DNA of 64,000 nucleotides from the NCBI GenBank assembly GCA_045541475.1, contig JAZQJI010000033.1, positions 62,001 through 126,000 of the forward strand. The letters are read 5' to 3'. Position 1 is the first letter of the stretch, and every line of letters starts with the position of its first letter. Below the pieces are notes generated by a model, which saw only the letters and a list, made by a program, of their open reading frames with translations, did no database searches and had not been told where the DNA came from. Made by a program: the position numbers and the translations under genes. This stretch comes from RGIG3077 sp045541475 (GTDB lineage Bacteria; Bacillota; Clostridia; Oscillospirales; Ruminococcaceae). Positions 40,732 to 49,681 of the stretch are shown here, one piece after another.

Positions 40732-43700
40732 TTACAGTGAGAAATATTTTACGCCGTTTTCAAAGATGTGCTGATCTTTTCTTCCGCCAACGTTCTTTGC
40801 AACGTAAGAACCGATACGCTCGGAGTGACCCATTTTGCCGAATACTCTGCCATCAGGAGAGGTAATACCTTCGATAGCATCGATTGAGCTGTTAGGATTA
40901 AAGCGGATATCCATTGTGGGATTGCCAGCTATATCAACATACTGAGTTGCAATTTGACCGTTTGCTGCCATAGTTTCAAGCAATTCATCAGAAGCGACAA
41001 ATCTTCCTTCACCGTGGGATATTGCAACGGTGTGGATATCGCCCTGTTCGCAACCATAAAGCCAAGGTGATTTGTTGGAAGAAATTCTTGTGGAAACCAT
41101 CTTGCTCTGGTGTCTGCCAATGTTGTTGAACGTAAGTGTGGGCGCAGTATCATCCATATCTCTTATTTCGCCAAAAGGAACAAGACCAAGCTTGATGAGT
41201 GCCTGGAAGCCGTTACAGATACCGAGCATAAGACCATCGCGGTTATCAAGAAGCTCTGTAACTGCATCCTTAATGCGAACGTTGCGGAAAAATGCTGTAA
41301 TGAACTTACCGCTTCCGTCGGGCTCATCACCGCCGCTGAAGCCGCCGGGCAGCATGATAATCTGCGATTCTTTTATTGATTTTTCCATTGCAACAATGGA
41401 TTCTTCAATAGCGCTTGCGCAAAGGTTGCGGATAACGAAAACTTCAGTTTCGGCGCCTGCTCTTTCAAACACACGCTGAGTATCGTATTCGCAGTTTGTG
41501 CCCGGGAATACGGGGATAAGCACCTTGGGCTTTGCCACCTTGATTGAAGGTGCGATTTTCTGAGTATTCTTGTAGTTATATGCGATAACCTCCGTATCCT
41601 CTGTTTTGATATTGCAGGGGAATACGGGTTCAAGCTTGTCTTCCCAAGCCTTTTGAAGCTTTTCAAGAGAAATTGTATAGTCAAGTCCCTTGATTTCATA
41701 TTCGAAGGTTGTTTCGCCGATAATATCCTCATCGGGTTTTGCCATATCTTCAAGCTCTACGATAAATCCGCCGTAGCAGGGGTTGAAGAGTGTGCGTGTG
41801 GAAACCTTTTTGGTAAATCTGAAGCCGATGTGGTTACCAAATGACATTTTTGCAATACCTTCGGCAACACCGCCGCCCGAAATTGACCATGCAGCGCGTA
41901 CTCTGCCTTCGTCAATCATCTTTTCAAGCTTTTCAAAGTTAGCCTTTACGCTGTCAAAATTAGGCAGTCCGTTGCTGTCATATTCAGGAAGCATGAGGAT
42001 AACAATGCTGCCTTCACGCTTAAATTCAGGCGAGATAACCTTTGCGGCATCGGTTGTTGCAACTGCAAAGGATACGAGTGTGGGCGGAACGTCAATAGAT
42101 TCAAATGTTCCCGACATGGAGTCCTTACCGCCGATGGATGCGCATTTAAGCTCAAGCTGAGCCTTGAAAGCACCGAGCAAAGCGGCAAAGGGCTTGCCCC
42201 AGCGTGTAGGATTGTTCTGTGTTCTTTCAAAATATTCCTGGAAAGTAAGGTAGCAGTCTTCATACTTACCGCCTGCGGCAACAACCTTAGCAATAGACTC
42301 GATAACAGCAGTCATTGCGCCATGGTAGGGACTCTTATCGCTGACATAAGGGTTAAAGCCCCAGCCCATAAGAGAGCAGGTTGTGGTTTCGCCCTTTAAT
42401 ACGGGCAATTTGCAAGCCATTGCCTGATTGGGTGTAAGCTGATAGATGCCACCGTAAGGCATAAGCACGGTTGATGCACCGATGGTTGAGTCAAAGCGTT
42501 CAACAAGGCCCTTTTGTGAGCATACGTTGAGGCTTGACATAAGTGAAAGCCAACCTTCTTCATTATCGGCATAGCTGCCGTTTGTGTAAAGTGCAGGCTC
42601 AGTTACTGTAATATCAGTAAATTTGGGTGCACCGTTGGAATTTAAAAATTCTCTTGAAAGATTTACAATTGTGTTGCCGTTCCATTTCATCTTGAGTCTG
42701 GGTTCTTCTGTAACAACAGCAACGGGTGTTGCTTCAAGATTTTCTTTATCGGCATATTCAATAAACTTGATAACGTCATCTGCCGCAACAACAACCGCCA
42801 TTCTTTCCTGCGATTCGCTGATTGCGAGTTCTGTACCGTCAAGTCCGTCATATTTCTTTGTTACTGAGTCAAGATCGATTGCAAGACCGTCGGCAAGTTC
42901 ACCGATTGCAACTGATACACCACCTGCGCCAAAGTCGTTACAGCGCTTGATAAGTGATGTAACCTCGGGGTTGCGGAACAATCTCTGCAATTTTCTTTCC
43001 TCGGGGGGATTACCCTTCTGAACCTCTGCGCCGCAGCTTTCAAGAGATTCAAGAGTATGGGATTTTGAAGAGCCTGTTGCACCGCCGCAGCCATCGCGAC
43101 CGGTTTTACCGCCGAGCAGAATTACTACATCGCCGGGTGCGGGAACTTCTCTGCGGATATTTTCAGCGGGAGCAGCACCCAAAACAGCACCGATTTCCAT
43201 ACGCTTTGCAACGTAACCGGGGTGGTAAACCTCGGAAACGTGGCCTGTTGCAAGGCCTATCTGGTTACCGTATGAGCTGTAACCTGCAGCCGCTCCGACA
43301 GTAATCTTTCTTTGAGGGAGTTTGCCCTTGATTGTATCGCTGACGGGTACAAGCGGATTTGCCGCACCTGTTACACGCATTGCCTGATATACATAGGAAC
43401 GACCTGAAAGCGGATCACGGATTGCGCCACCAAGGCAGGTTGCTGCACCACCGAAGGGTTCAATTTCGGTCGGGTGGTTGTGTGTTTCGTTCTTGAACAT
43501 CAAAATCCAGTCAGCAAGTTCTCCATCAATGTTTGCTTTTATCTTGATAGAGCAAGCATTGATTTCTTCGCTTTCGTCAAGTTCGGGCAAAAGTCCGTCT
43601 GCCTTGAGCTTTTTAGCTGCAATTGTAGCAAGATCCATCAAAGTCATGGGCTTATTTTCTCTGCCAAGAGCTGCTCTAACGTCAAGATACTCGTTATATG

Positions 43701-44442
43701 TATCCTGAATATAGGGTGCGCTGATATTTACATCATTGATATTAGTCAAGAATGTTGTGTGACGGCAGTGATCAGACCAATAAGTATCTATCATTCTGAT
43801 TTCGGTGATAGTGGGATCGCGCTGTTCAACATTCTTAAAATACTTACAGCAGAATTTGATATCGTCCAAATCCATTGCAAGACCGTAATGGCGGATAAAG
43901 TTTTCAAGCTCGCCTTCAGTCATGGAAATAAAACCTTCAAGTGTTTCAACTGTTGTGGGTATATCATAATTAACATCAAGTGTATCAACATCATCAAGCG
44001 ATGCCTCACGGCTTTCAACGGGGTTGATGAGATAATCTTTAAGCTTTGCAAATTCGGCATCGGTCAAATCGCCTTCAACGATATAAACCCTTGCATTGCG
44101 CACTCTGCATCTTTCTGCCTGAGTAAGCAGAGAAATACACTGCTCACAGCTATCGGCACGCTGGTCAAACTGACCGGGAAGATACTCAACCGCGAAAACT
44201 CTGCCGTTTTCAAACAACATTGGCATTCTGCGGTAAACATAGTCTACCATAGGTTCAGAGAAAACGTTGTTTACTGCTCTCTCAAAATTTGCCGCTGTGA
44301 TTTTGTCAACATCATAACGGTTAAGCAATCTGATGCTTTTAAGACCTTCAAGCTGCAATGCCGATTTTACATCAGCGCAAACAGCCTTTGCTTCAACCGC
44401 AAACTGCGGTTTCTTTTCAACATAAATACGAAATACAGACAT
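40732..44442 (-). CDS. purL: Phosphoribosylformylglycinamidine synthase, single-chain
   Basis: Makes FGAM from FGAR with ATP and glutamine in purine synthesis. The 1236-residue protein fuses an N-terminal domain, two ATP-grasp-like PurM halves (MFKNETHNHPTEIEPFGGAATCLGG, then GDVVILLGGKTGRDG), and a C-terminal class I glutaminase. The glutaminase shows LPGGFSGGDEPDG, the nucleophile Cys in MLGICNGFQ and the His in SHGEGRFV. ATG 44442 follows GCAGGAAAAAT; the open frame continues to 44508 with no good site. It lies 26 bp after mtaB. No other purine genes lie in the window. Confidence 0.96.
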   Translation of the reverse strand: MSVFRIYVEKKPQFAVEAKAVCADVKSALQLEGLKSIRLLNRYDVDKITAANFERAVNNVFSEPMVDYVYRRMPMLFENGRVFAVEYLPGQFDQRADSCEQCISLLTQAERCRVRNARVYIVEGDLTDAEFAKLKDYLINPVESREASLDDVDTLDVNYDIPTTVETLEGFISMTEGELENFIRHYGLAMDLDDIKFCCKYFKNVEQRDPTITEIRMIDTYWSDHCRHTTFLTNINDVNISAPYIQDTYNEYLDVRAALGRENKPMTLMDLATIAAKKLKADGLLPELDESEEINACSIKIKANIDGELADWILMFKNETHNHPTEIEPFGGAATCLGGAIRDPLSGRSYVYQAMRVTGAANPLVPVSDTIKGKLPQRKITVGAAAGYSSYGNQIGLATGHVSEVYHPGYVAKRMEIGAVLGAAPAENIRREVPAPGDVVILLGGKTGRDGCGGATGSSKSHTLESLESCGAEVQKGNPPEERKLQRLFRNPEVTSLIKRCNDFGAGGVSVAIGELADGLAIDLDSVTKKYDGLDGTELAISESQERMAVVVAADDVIKFIEYADKENLEATPVAVVTEEPRLKMKWNGNTIVNLSREFLNSNGAPKFTDITVTEPALYTNGSYADNEEGWLSLMSSLNVCSQKGLVERFDSTIGASTVLMPYGGIYQLTPNQAMACKLPVLKGETTTCSLMGWGFNPYVSDKSPYHGAMTAVIESIAKVVAAGGKYEDCYLTFQEYFERTQNNPTRWGKPFAALLGAFKAQLELKCASIGGKDSMSGTFESIDVPPTLVSFAVATTDAAKVISPEFKREGSIVILMLPEYDSNGLPNFDSVKANFEKLEKMIDEGRVRAAWSISGGGVAEGIAKMSFGNHIGFRFTKKVSTRTLFNPCYGGFIVELEDMAKPDEDIIGETTFEYEIKGLDYTISLEKLQKAWEDKLEPVFPCNIKTEDTEVIAYNYKNTQKIAPSIKVAKPKVLIPVFPGTNCEYDTQRVFERAGAETEVFVIRNLCASAIEESIVAMEKSIKESQIIMLPGGFSGGDEPDGSGKFITAFFRNVRIKDAVTELLDNRDGLMLGICNGFQALIKLGLVPFGEIRDMDDTAPTLTFNNIGRHQSKMVSTRISSNKSPWLYGCEQGDIHTVAISHGEGRFVASDELLETMAANGQIATQYVDIAGNPTMDIRFNPNSSIDAIEGITSPDGRVFGKMGHSERIGSYVAKNVGGRKDQHIFENGVKYFSL

Positions 44443-44468
44443 AATTTTTCCTGCCCTTTCAGCATTAT

Positions 44469-45792
44469 TTAATTGATTTTTTCGTCTATAATCTCTCCGA
44501 TAAGACAAAAATCATCATACTCTTTTATTTTAACACAAAAACATTCGTTTTGCAAACTTTTTTCCCTTAAATTTGCGTGAACATTTACACGACAATAATT
44601 TTCGGTGTAGCCTGTGTGGAATTCTGCACAGCTTTCGTGTTCGAAAAGCACTTTATGAACTGTGCCTATCTGAGATTTTAAAAAGCTTTCTCGTGAGAGC
44701 TTTGTTTTTTCTTCAGCGATTTTTGCACGCTGTGTTTTTTCAAAATCGCTGATTTGCTCTAATTTTGCCGCCCTTGTACCCGCCCTTTGCGAGTAAGGGA
44801 AAACGTGAACATCGGCAAAGCCTACTTTTTCAATCATTTCAAGGGATTTTTCAAAATCGCTTTGCGTTTCTCCCGGAAATCCGACGATAATATCGGTAGT
44901 AATTGCGCAATTTTTAAAAAGTTGCTTCATTTTTTGGCAAAGCGACAGATACTGCGCTGCCGTGTATTTTCTGTTCATCGCTTTTAAGATGTTATCGCTG
45001 CCGCTTTGCAATGAAAGATGAAAATGCGGACAGAATTTTTTTTCATGGCTTAAAGCTTCTATCGTTTCAAGCCCAAAACGCTCAGTTTCGATGGAGCCTA
45101 AACGCACTCTTTCAATTCCTTGAGTCTGACAGCAGACGTGAACAGCATCACACAAGGTTTTGCCGATATCGGAGCCATAAGCCGAGAGATTTATGCCCGT
45201 AAGAACAATCTCCTTAAAGCCTGCGTCGGCAAAAATCTGCGCCTGATGCGCAATATCATCAAGCGGACGGGAACGAACACGCCCTCTTGCATAGGGTATT
45301 ATGCAATAGGAGCAGAAATTATCACAGCCGTCCTCAATCTTGATATTTGCCCTTGTTTTTTTGCTGATTTTTTTGCACATCATGGGCTCAAAATCTCGGC
45401 TTGCGGAATATTTTTCCACCGCTGTAATTTTCTTTTTATCAGCAAGATACTGCATTAACAGATTGAAAATTTCGCTGCGTTTTTGCGTGCCCAGTATTAT
45501 ATCGGCGCACAAATCATCAATGCTTTCATCTGTCTGCACCCTGGATTGCGGTATACAGCCCGTTAGAATTATAACGCTTTGAGGCTGTTCTCGGCGCAGT
45601 TTTGACAAAAACTGACGGACTTTTTTATCGCTGTAACCCGTAACCGTGCACGAATTGATGATGTGCACATCGGCGGTTTTACATTCGGATAACGACAAAC
45701 CATTGTCTATCATCAACTGCGACATATATTCACTTTCATAGCTGTTTACCTTACAGCCAAAGGTATGTACTGCAAACGTTATAAAAAATCAC
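44469..45792 (-). CDS. mtaB: MtaB-type tRNA methylthiotransferase with an apparent frameshift at its start
   Basis: Radical-SAM enzyme adding a methylthio group to t6A37 of tRNA. The main frame has Cys residues in NSCTVTGYSDKK and TGCIPQ, the SAM triad CDNFCSYC, LTGINLSAYG, IVGFPGETQSDF, and a C-terminal TRAM-like region. The first open ATG at 45725 would miss the first cluster Cys. Upstream in the same frame ITFAVHTFGCKVNSYESEYM continues the family N-terminus, but no start codon exists before a stop. Only a one-base shift in a T6 run (45783-45788) joins it to GTG 45792 as MIFITFAV. I read this as a frameshift, real or a homopolymer sequence error. Confidence 0.8.
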
Positions 45793-45976
45793 CACTTTAC
45801 AATTTGCGTTTATAGCGTAGTTTTGACCTTTATGCAATTATACCATCTTTTAGGCAATAATACAATTAAAACAAAAAATTAGCTGTTCGCAACACAATTT
45901 ATTCGTTATTTTGTATAATCAAAAGCACAAAATCTCTTTTTGGTTTTGTGTTTTTTGACAAAGTTTTTTTGGTTGC

Positions 45977-46005
45977 TTGACACCTTGGGGATATAATGGT
46001 ATATT
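45977..46005 (+). promoter_or_regulatory. Promoter of hrcA-grpE-dnaK-dnaJ
   Basis: TTGACA (45977-45982) and TATATT (46000-46005) with 17-bp spacing. The predicted start falls inside the CIRCE element. Confidence 0.85.
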
Positions 46006-46009
46006 ATAT

Positions 46010-46036
46010 TTAGCACTCACAAAGTTAGAGTGCTAA
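46010..46036 (+). promoter_or_regulatory. CIRCE operator
   Basis: TTAGCACTC-N9-GAGTGCTAA, the exact consensus inverted repeat bound by HrcA. It overlaps the transcription start of the heat-shock operon whose first gene is hrcA. Confidence 0.97.
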
Positions 46037-46095
46037 CAGTCTGGCAGGTATATTGCTAATCAAGGAAGATACAATACTATATTGGCGGTGAAAAC

Positions 46096-47160
46096 GTGGA
46101 CATTGATAACAGAAAACTGAAAATTCTTGCGGCGGTTGTAGATGAATACATCCGTACCGGTGAGCCTGTTGGTTCAAAGGTGATTGCATCAATGCCCGAT
46201 ATCAAGGTTTCTTCCGCTACAATCCGCAACGACATGGCAATGCTTGAACAGCTCGGTCTGTTAGAACAGCCTCACACATCGGCGGGAAGAGTGCCCACCT
46301 TTAACGGCTACAAGCTTTATATTGACAAGCTGATGACGCCTGAATCTTTAAGCGAAGATGAACGCATTATGCTTGATACAATGCTTGGCGACGATACTCT
46401 TTCAGAGGATGAATTGATGCAGAACGCAGCAAGCGCTTTGGCAGAGCTTACACAATGCGCAGCCATTGCAGCAAACACAGCAGCTTCATTTTCGGTAATT
46501 TCAAAGGTAGAGGTAATACCAACCGGCAAGCGACTTTACGTTATTCTGTTGATTACTTCCAACGGAAATATCAAGAACAAAGCTTGCAGACTGCAATTTG
46601 ATTTAACCGATGAACAGCTTGATTTCTTTACAAGCTATATGCAGGAAAACCTTCAAGGCGTGGCGATTGAGAGTCTTTCGGAGGATAAAATGCAGGAGCT
46701 TGTGACGGCATTGGGAGCTTACATGGTTTCGCTTTCTCCCCTGTTGCAAAGCGTTTTTGAGCTTTCGGCGGATTTGAAAAAGCAGGATGTTGTGATAAGC
46801 GGTGAGCGAAATCTTGTTTCACGAGCTGACCTTGACAAAAATGATATTGTGCGGTTTTTTGAAAAGAAAAATGATTTATCCGCACTGCTTGATGCAAGCT
46901 TCAGCGGCATTCAGGTCATGTTCGGAAAAGAAAACGGCGAGTTTATCATCGGAAATTCCAGCATGGTTATGGCTAATATCAAAAAAGGAAACAGAGAAGC
47001 CGGTTCGCTGGGAATAATCGGCCCGATGAGAATCGATTATGCAAAAATTATACCTTATGTTGAGTATCTTACACAGCGTATCAGCAATATGATTACCGAC
47101 AGCGAAGATAATACAGATGGAATATGTGAAAGCAACGGAAAGGAAACAGACAATGGCTAA
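46096..47160 (+). CDS. hrcA: Heat-inducible transcription repressor HrcA
   Basis: Represses class I heat-shock genes by binding CIRCE and needs GroEL to fold, so chaperone demand lifts repression. The 354-residue protein has the N-terminal winged helix (LAAVVDEYIRTGEPVGSKVIA, then SSATIRNDMAMLEQLGLLEQPHTSAGRVPT) and the GAF-like and insertion domains of the family. It starts at GTG 46096 after GGCGGTG and lies 60 bp beyond a perfect CIRCE. It overlaps grpE by 8 bp. Confidence 0.97.
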   Translation: MDIDNRKLKILAAVVDEYIRTGEPVGSKVIASMPDIKVSSATIRNDMAMLEQLGLLEQPHTSAGRVPTFNGYKLYIDKLMTPESLSEDERIMLDTMLGDDTLSEDELMQNAASALAELTQCAAIAANTAASFSVISKVEVIPTGKRLYVILLITSNGNIKNKACRLQFDLTDEQLDFFTSYMQENLQGVAIESLSEDKMQELVTALGAYMVSLSPLLQSVFELSADLKKQDVVISGERNLVSRADLDKNDIVRFFEKKNDLSALLDASFSGIQVMFGKENGEFIIGNSSMVMANIKKGNREAGSLGIIGPMRIDYAKIIPYVEYLTQRISNMITDSEDNTDGICESNGKETDNG

Positions 47161-47713
47161 AGACAAAAATCAGCCGCAGGAGAGTGCTGAAAATCTTGAG
47201 CAGGAAGTTTGCGAATGCGAGAATTGCGAGCAAACTGAAGTTACAGAGGAAATTTCTGAGATTGATGCTCTTAAGGCTGAAAATGAAGAACTTGGCAAAA
47301 AATTTAACGACGCAAACGATAAATATCTGCGTATTCTTGCTGAGTTTGACAACGCAAGAAAGCGCGCTGAAAAAGAAAGACTTGATACCTACTCCAACGC
47401 GCAGATTAAATGCGTTAGCGAATTTTTGCCCATGATTGACGCAATGGACAGAGCTATTGAAGCTGATTGCGCTGACGAAGGCTTTAAAAGCGGCATTGAA
47501 AAGATTTACAATCAGCTTAAATCAATACTTGAAAAAATGGGCGTAAAGGAAATTGAATCGCTTGGGGCACAGTTTGACCCTAATCTGCACAATGCAATAA
47601 AACAGCAGGAAACCGATGAATATGAAGAAGGGGTTATCTGCGAGGTTTATCAAAAGGGCTATATGCTCGGCGAAAAGGTGCTGCGCTACGCTATGGTAGT
47701 TGTGGCATGCTAA
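47153..47713 (+). CDS. grpE: Nucleotide exchange factor GrpE
   Basis: Drives ADP release from DnaK. The 186-residue protein has an acidic, partly disordered N-terminus with an unusual CECENC segment. A long coiled coil follows (KAENEELGKKFNDANDKYLRILAEFDNARKR), then the beta-domain with GVKEIESLGAQFDPNLHNAI and VYQKGYMLGEKVLRYAMV. ATG 47153 overlaps the hrcA stop and follows AAAGGAA. The long frame from 47117 lies inside hrcA. Confidence 0.96.
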   Translation: MAKDKNQPQESAENLEQEVCECENCEQTEVTEEISEIDALKAENEELGKKFNDANDKYLRILAEFDNARKRAEKERLDTYSNAQIKCVSEFLPMIDAMDRAIEADCADEGFKSGIEKIYNQLKSILEKMGVKEIESLGAQFDPNLHNAIKQQETDEYEEGVICEVYQKGYMLGEKVLRYAMVVVAC

Positions 47714-47773
47714 TGAAAAATTAACAGCAAATACATTTTAATATAAACACAAAAAGAAAGGTGATTTTTTACT

Positions 47774-49609
47774 ATGGCTAAGATTATTGGTATTGACTTG
47801 GGAACAACAAACTCATGCGTGGCAGTTGTTGAAGGCGGCGCTGCTACCGTTATTGCAAACTCTGAGGGTGCAAGAACAACCCCTTCGGTTGTAGCTTTCT
47901 CTAAAACAGGTGAAAGACTTGTAGGTCAGGTTGCTAAAAGACAGGCAATCACAAACCCTGATAAGACTGTATCCTCCATCAAGCGTCACATGGGTAGCGA
48001 ATACAAGGTAAGCATTGATGGCAAAAACTATACTCCTCAGGAAATTTCTGCAATGATTTTGCAGAAGCTTAAGGCAGACGCTGAAGCTTACCTGGGCGAA
48101 ACTGTTACAGAAGCAGTTATTACAGTACCTGCATATTTCAGCGACGCACAGCGTCAGGCTACAAAGGACGCAGGCCAGATTGCAGGTCTTAATGTAAAGA
48201 GAATTATCAACGAGCCTACCGCAGCTGCACTTTCCTACGGTATTGACAAGGAAGATGAGCAGATTGTTATGGTTTACGACCTTGGCGGCGGTACTTTTGA
48301 CGTTTCTATCATTCAGATAGGCGGCGGTATTACAGAGGTTCTCGCAACAGCAGGTAACAACCACCTCGGCGGTGATGACTTTGACCAGAGAATTATCGAT
48401 TGGATGGTTGCTGAATTTAAAAAGACTGACGGTGTTGACCTTAAAGCTGACAAGATGGCATTGCAGCGTCTTAAGGAATCCGCAGAGAAGGCTAAAATTG
48501 AACTTTCTTCCACAACAACAACAAACATCAACATTCCCTTTATTACAGCAACTGCTGAAGGCCCCAAGCACCTTGACCTTACACTTACTCAGGCTAAGTT
48601 TAACGAACTTACAGCTGATCTTGTACAGGCAACAATGGGCCCTGTAAATCAGGCACTCAGCGATAGCGGACTTACCGCTGCAAAACTCAGCAAGGTTCTT
48701 ATGGTGGGTGGTTCTTCAAGAATCCCCGCAGTTGTAGAGGCTGTAAAAAATGCTATCGGCAAGGAACCCTTCAAGGGCATTAACCCCGATGAGTGCGTAG
48801 CTCTCGGTGCAGCTTACCAGGGCGGCGTTCTTGGCGGCGACATGAAGGAAGGCTTACTTTTGCTCGACGTAACTCCCCTTTCCTTAGGCGTTGAAACAAT
48901 GGGCGGCATCTGCACAAAGATTATTGAAAGAAATACAACAATCCCTTCAAAGAAATCAATGGTATTCTCAACAGCGGCAGACAACCAGCCCGCAGTAGAT
49001 ATTGTTGTTTTGCAGGGTGAACGTGAATTTGCAAAGGATAACAAGAAGCTCGGCGATTTCCGTCTTGACGGCATTGCTCCTGCTCCCAGAGGTATCCCCC
49101 AGATTGAAGTAACATTTGATATTGACGCAAACGGTATCGTTCACGTTTCTGCTAAGGATCTTGGTACAGGCAAGGAACAGAACATCACAATCACATCTTC
49201 CACTAATATGTCCAAGGAAGACATTGACAAGGCTGTAAGAGAGGCTGAACAGTTTGCAGCTGAGGACAAGAAGAAGAAGGATCAGGTTGATATCAAGAAC
49301 CATGCAGAAAACCTCGCATTCCAGTGCGAAAAGGCTATAAGCGATCTTGGTGATAAGTTGCCCGAAAGCGAAACAGCACCTATTAAGGCAAAGGTTGATG
49401 AGCTTAAGGAACTTGCAAAGACTGAAGATTACGACAACATCAAGGCTAAGACAGAAGAACTTGAAAAGAGCTTCCATGAGCTTTCTCAGAAGCTTTACTC
49501 TCAGGCACAGGCAGCAGGTGCTGCTCCCGATATGAGCGGCTTTAACCCCAACGATATGGGCGGCGCTGCTGATGACGGTGTTGTTGACGCAACCTTTACT
49601 GAAGAATAA
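47774..49609 (+). CDS. dnaK: Chaperone DnaK (Hsp70)
   Basis: ATP-driven chaperone. The N-terminal ATPase domain shows GIDLGTTNSCVAV, NEPTAAALSYG and DLGGGTFDVSI. The substrate domain begins with the linker LLLLDVTPLSLGVETMGG near residue 360, followed by the helical lid. The Gly/Ala-rich tail is short (GAAPDMSGFNPNDMGGAADDG). The 611-residue length is typical of Firmicute DnaK. The ribosome site AAAGGTG lies 10 bases upstream. It lies between grpE and dnaJ. Confidence 0.98.
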   Translation: MAKIIGIDLGTTNSCVAVVEGGAATVIANSEGARTTPSVVAFSKTGERLVGQVAKRQAITNPDKTVSSIKRHMGSEYKVSIDGKNYTPQEISAMILQKLKADAEAYLGETVTEAVITVPAYFSDAQRQATKDAGQIAGLNVKRIINEPTAAALSYGIDKEDEQIVMVYDLGGGTFDVSIIQIGGGITEVLATAGNNHLGGDDFDQRIIDWMVAEFKKTDGVDLKADKMALQRLKESAEKAKIELSSTTTTNINIPFITATAEGPKHLDLTLTQAKFNELTADLVQATMGPVNQALSDSGLTAAKLSKVLMVGGSSRIPAVVEAVKNAIGKEPFKGINPDECVALGAAYQGGVLGGDMKEGLLLLDVTPLSLGVETMGGICTKIIERNTTIPSKKSMVFSTAADNQPAVDIVVLQGEREFAKDNKKLGDFRLDGIAPAPRGIPQIEVTFDIDANGIVHVSAKDLGTGKEQNITITSSTNMSKEDIDKAVREAEQFAAEDKKKKDQVDIKNHAENLAFQCEKAISDLGDKLPESETAPIKAKVDELKELAKTEDYDNIKAKTEELEKSFHELSQKLYSQAQAAGAAPDMSGFNPNDMGGAADDGVVDATFTEE

Positions 49610-49624
49610 TCGTATATACTAAAC

Positions 49625-49664
49625 ATGCAGGGGGCGGCGGATTTTCGCCGTCCCCATGCAGTGT
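49625..49664 (+). promoter_or_regulatory. Strong hairpin between dnaK and dnaJ
   Basis: GGGGGCGGCG and CGCCGTCCCC, extended by TGCA on both sides, form a long G+C-rich stem directly after dnaK and before the dnaJ ribosome site. No T-run follows, so an mRNA processing or stabilising element is more likely than a terminator. Confidence 0.6.
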
Positions 49665-49681
49665 ATTCCGGAGGAATTATT

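Noticed and set aside
43474..44472. 332-residue open frame antisense to purL
   Set aside because: It lies wholly opposite a clear purL reading frame, is rich in Cys/Ile/Phe as expected for a shadow frame, and has no start signal.
47813..48571. 252-residue open frame antisense to dnaK
   Set aside because: Long antisense frames opposite dnaK are a known codon-usage artefact, and no independent signal is seen.
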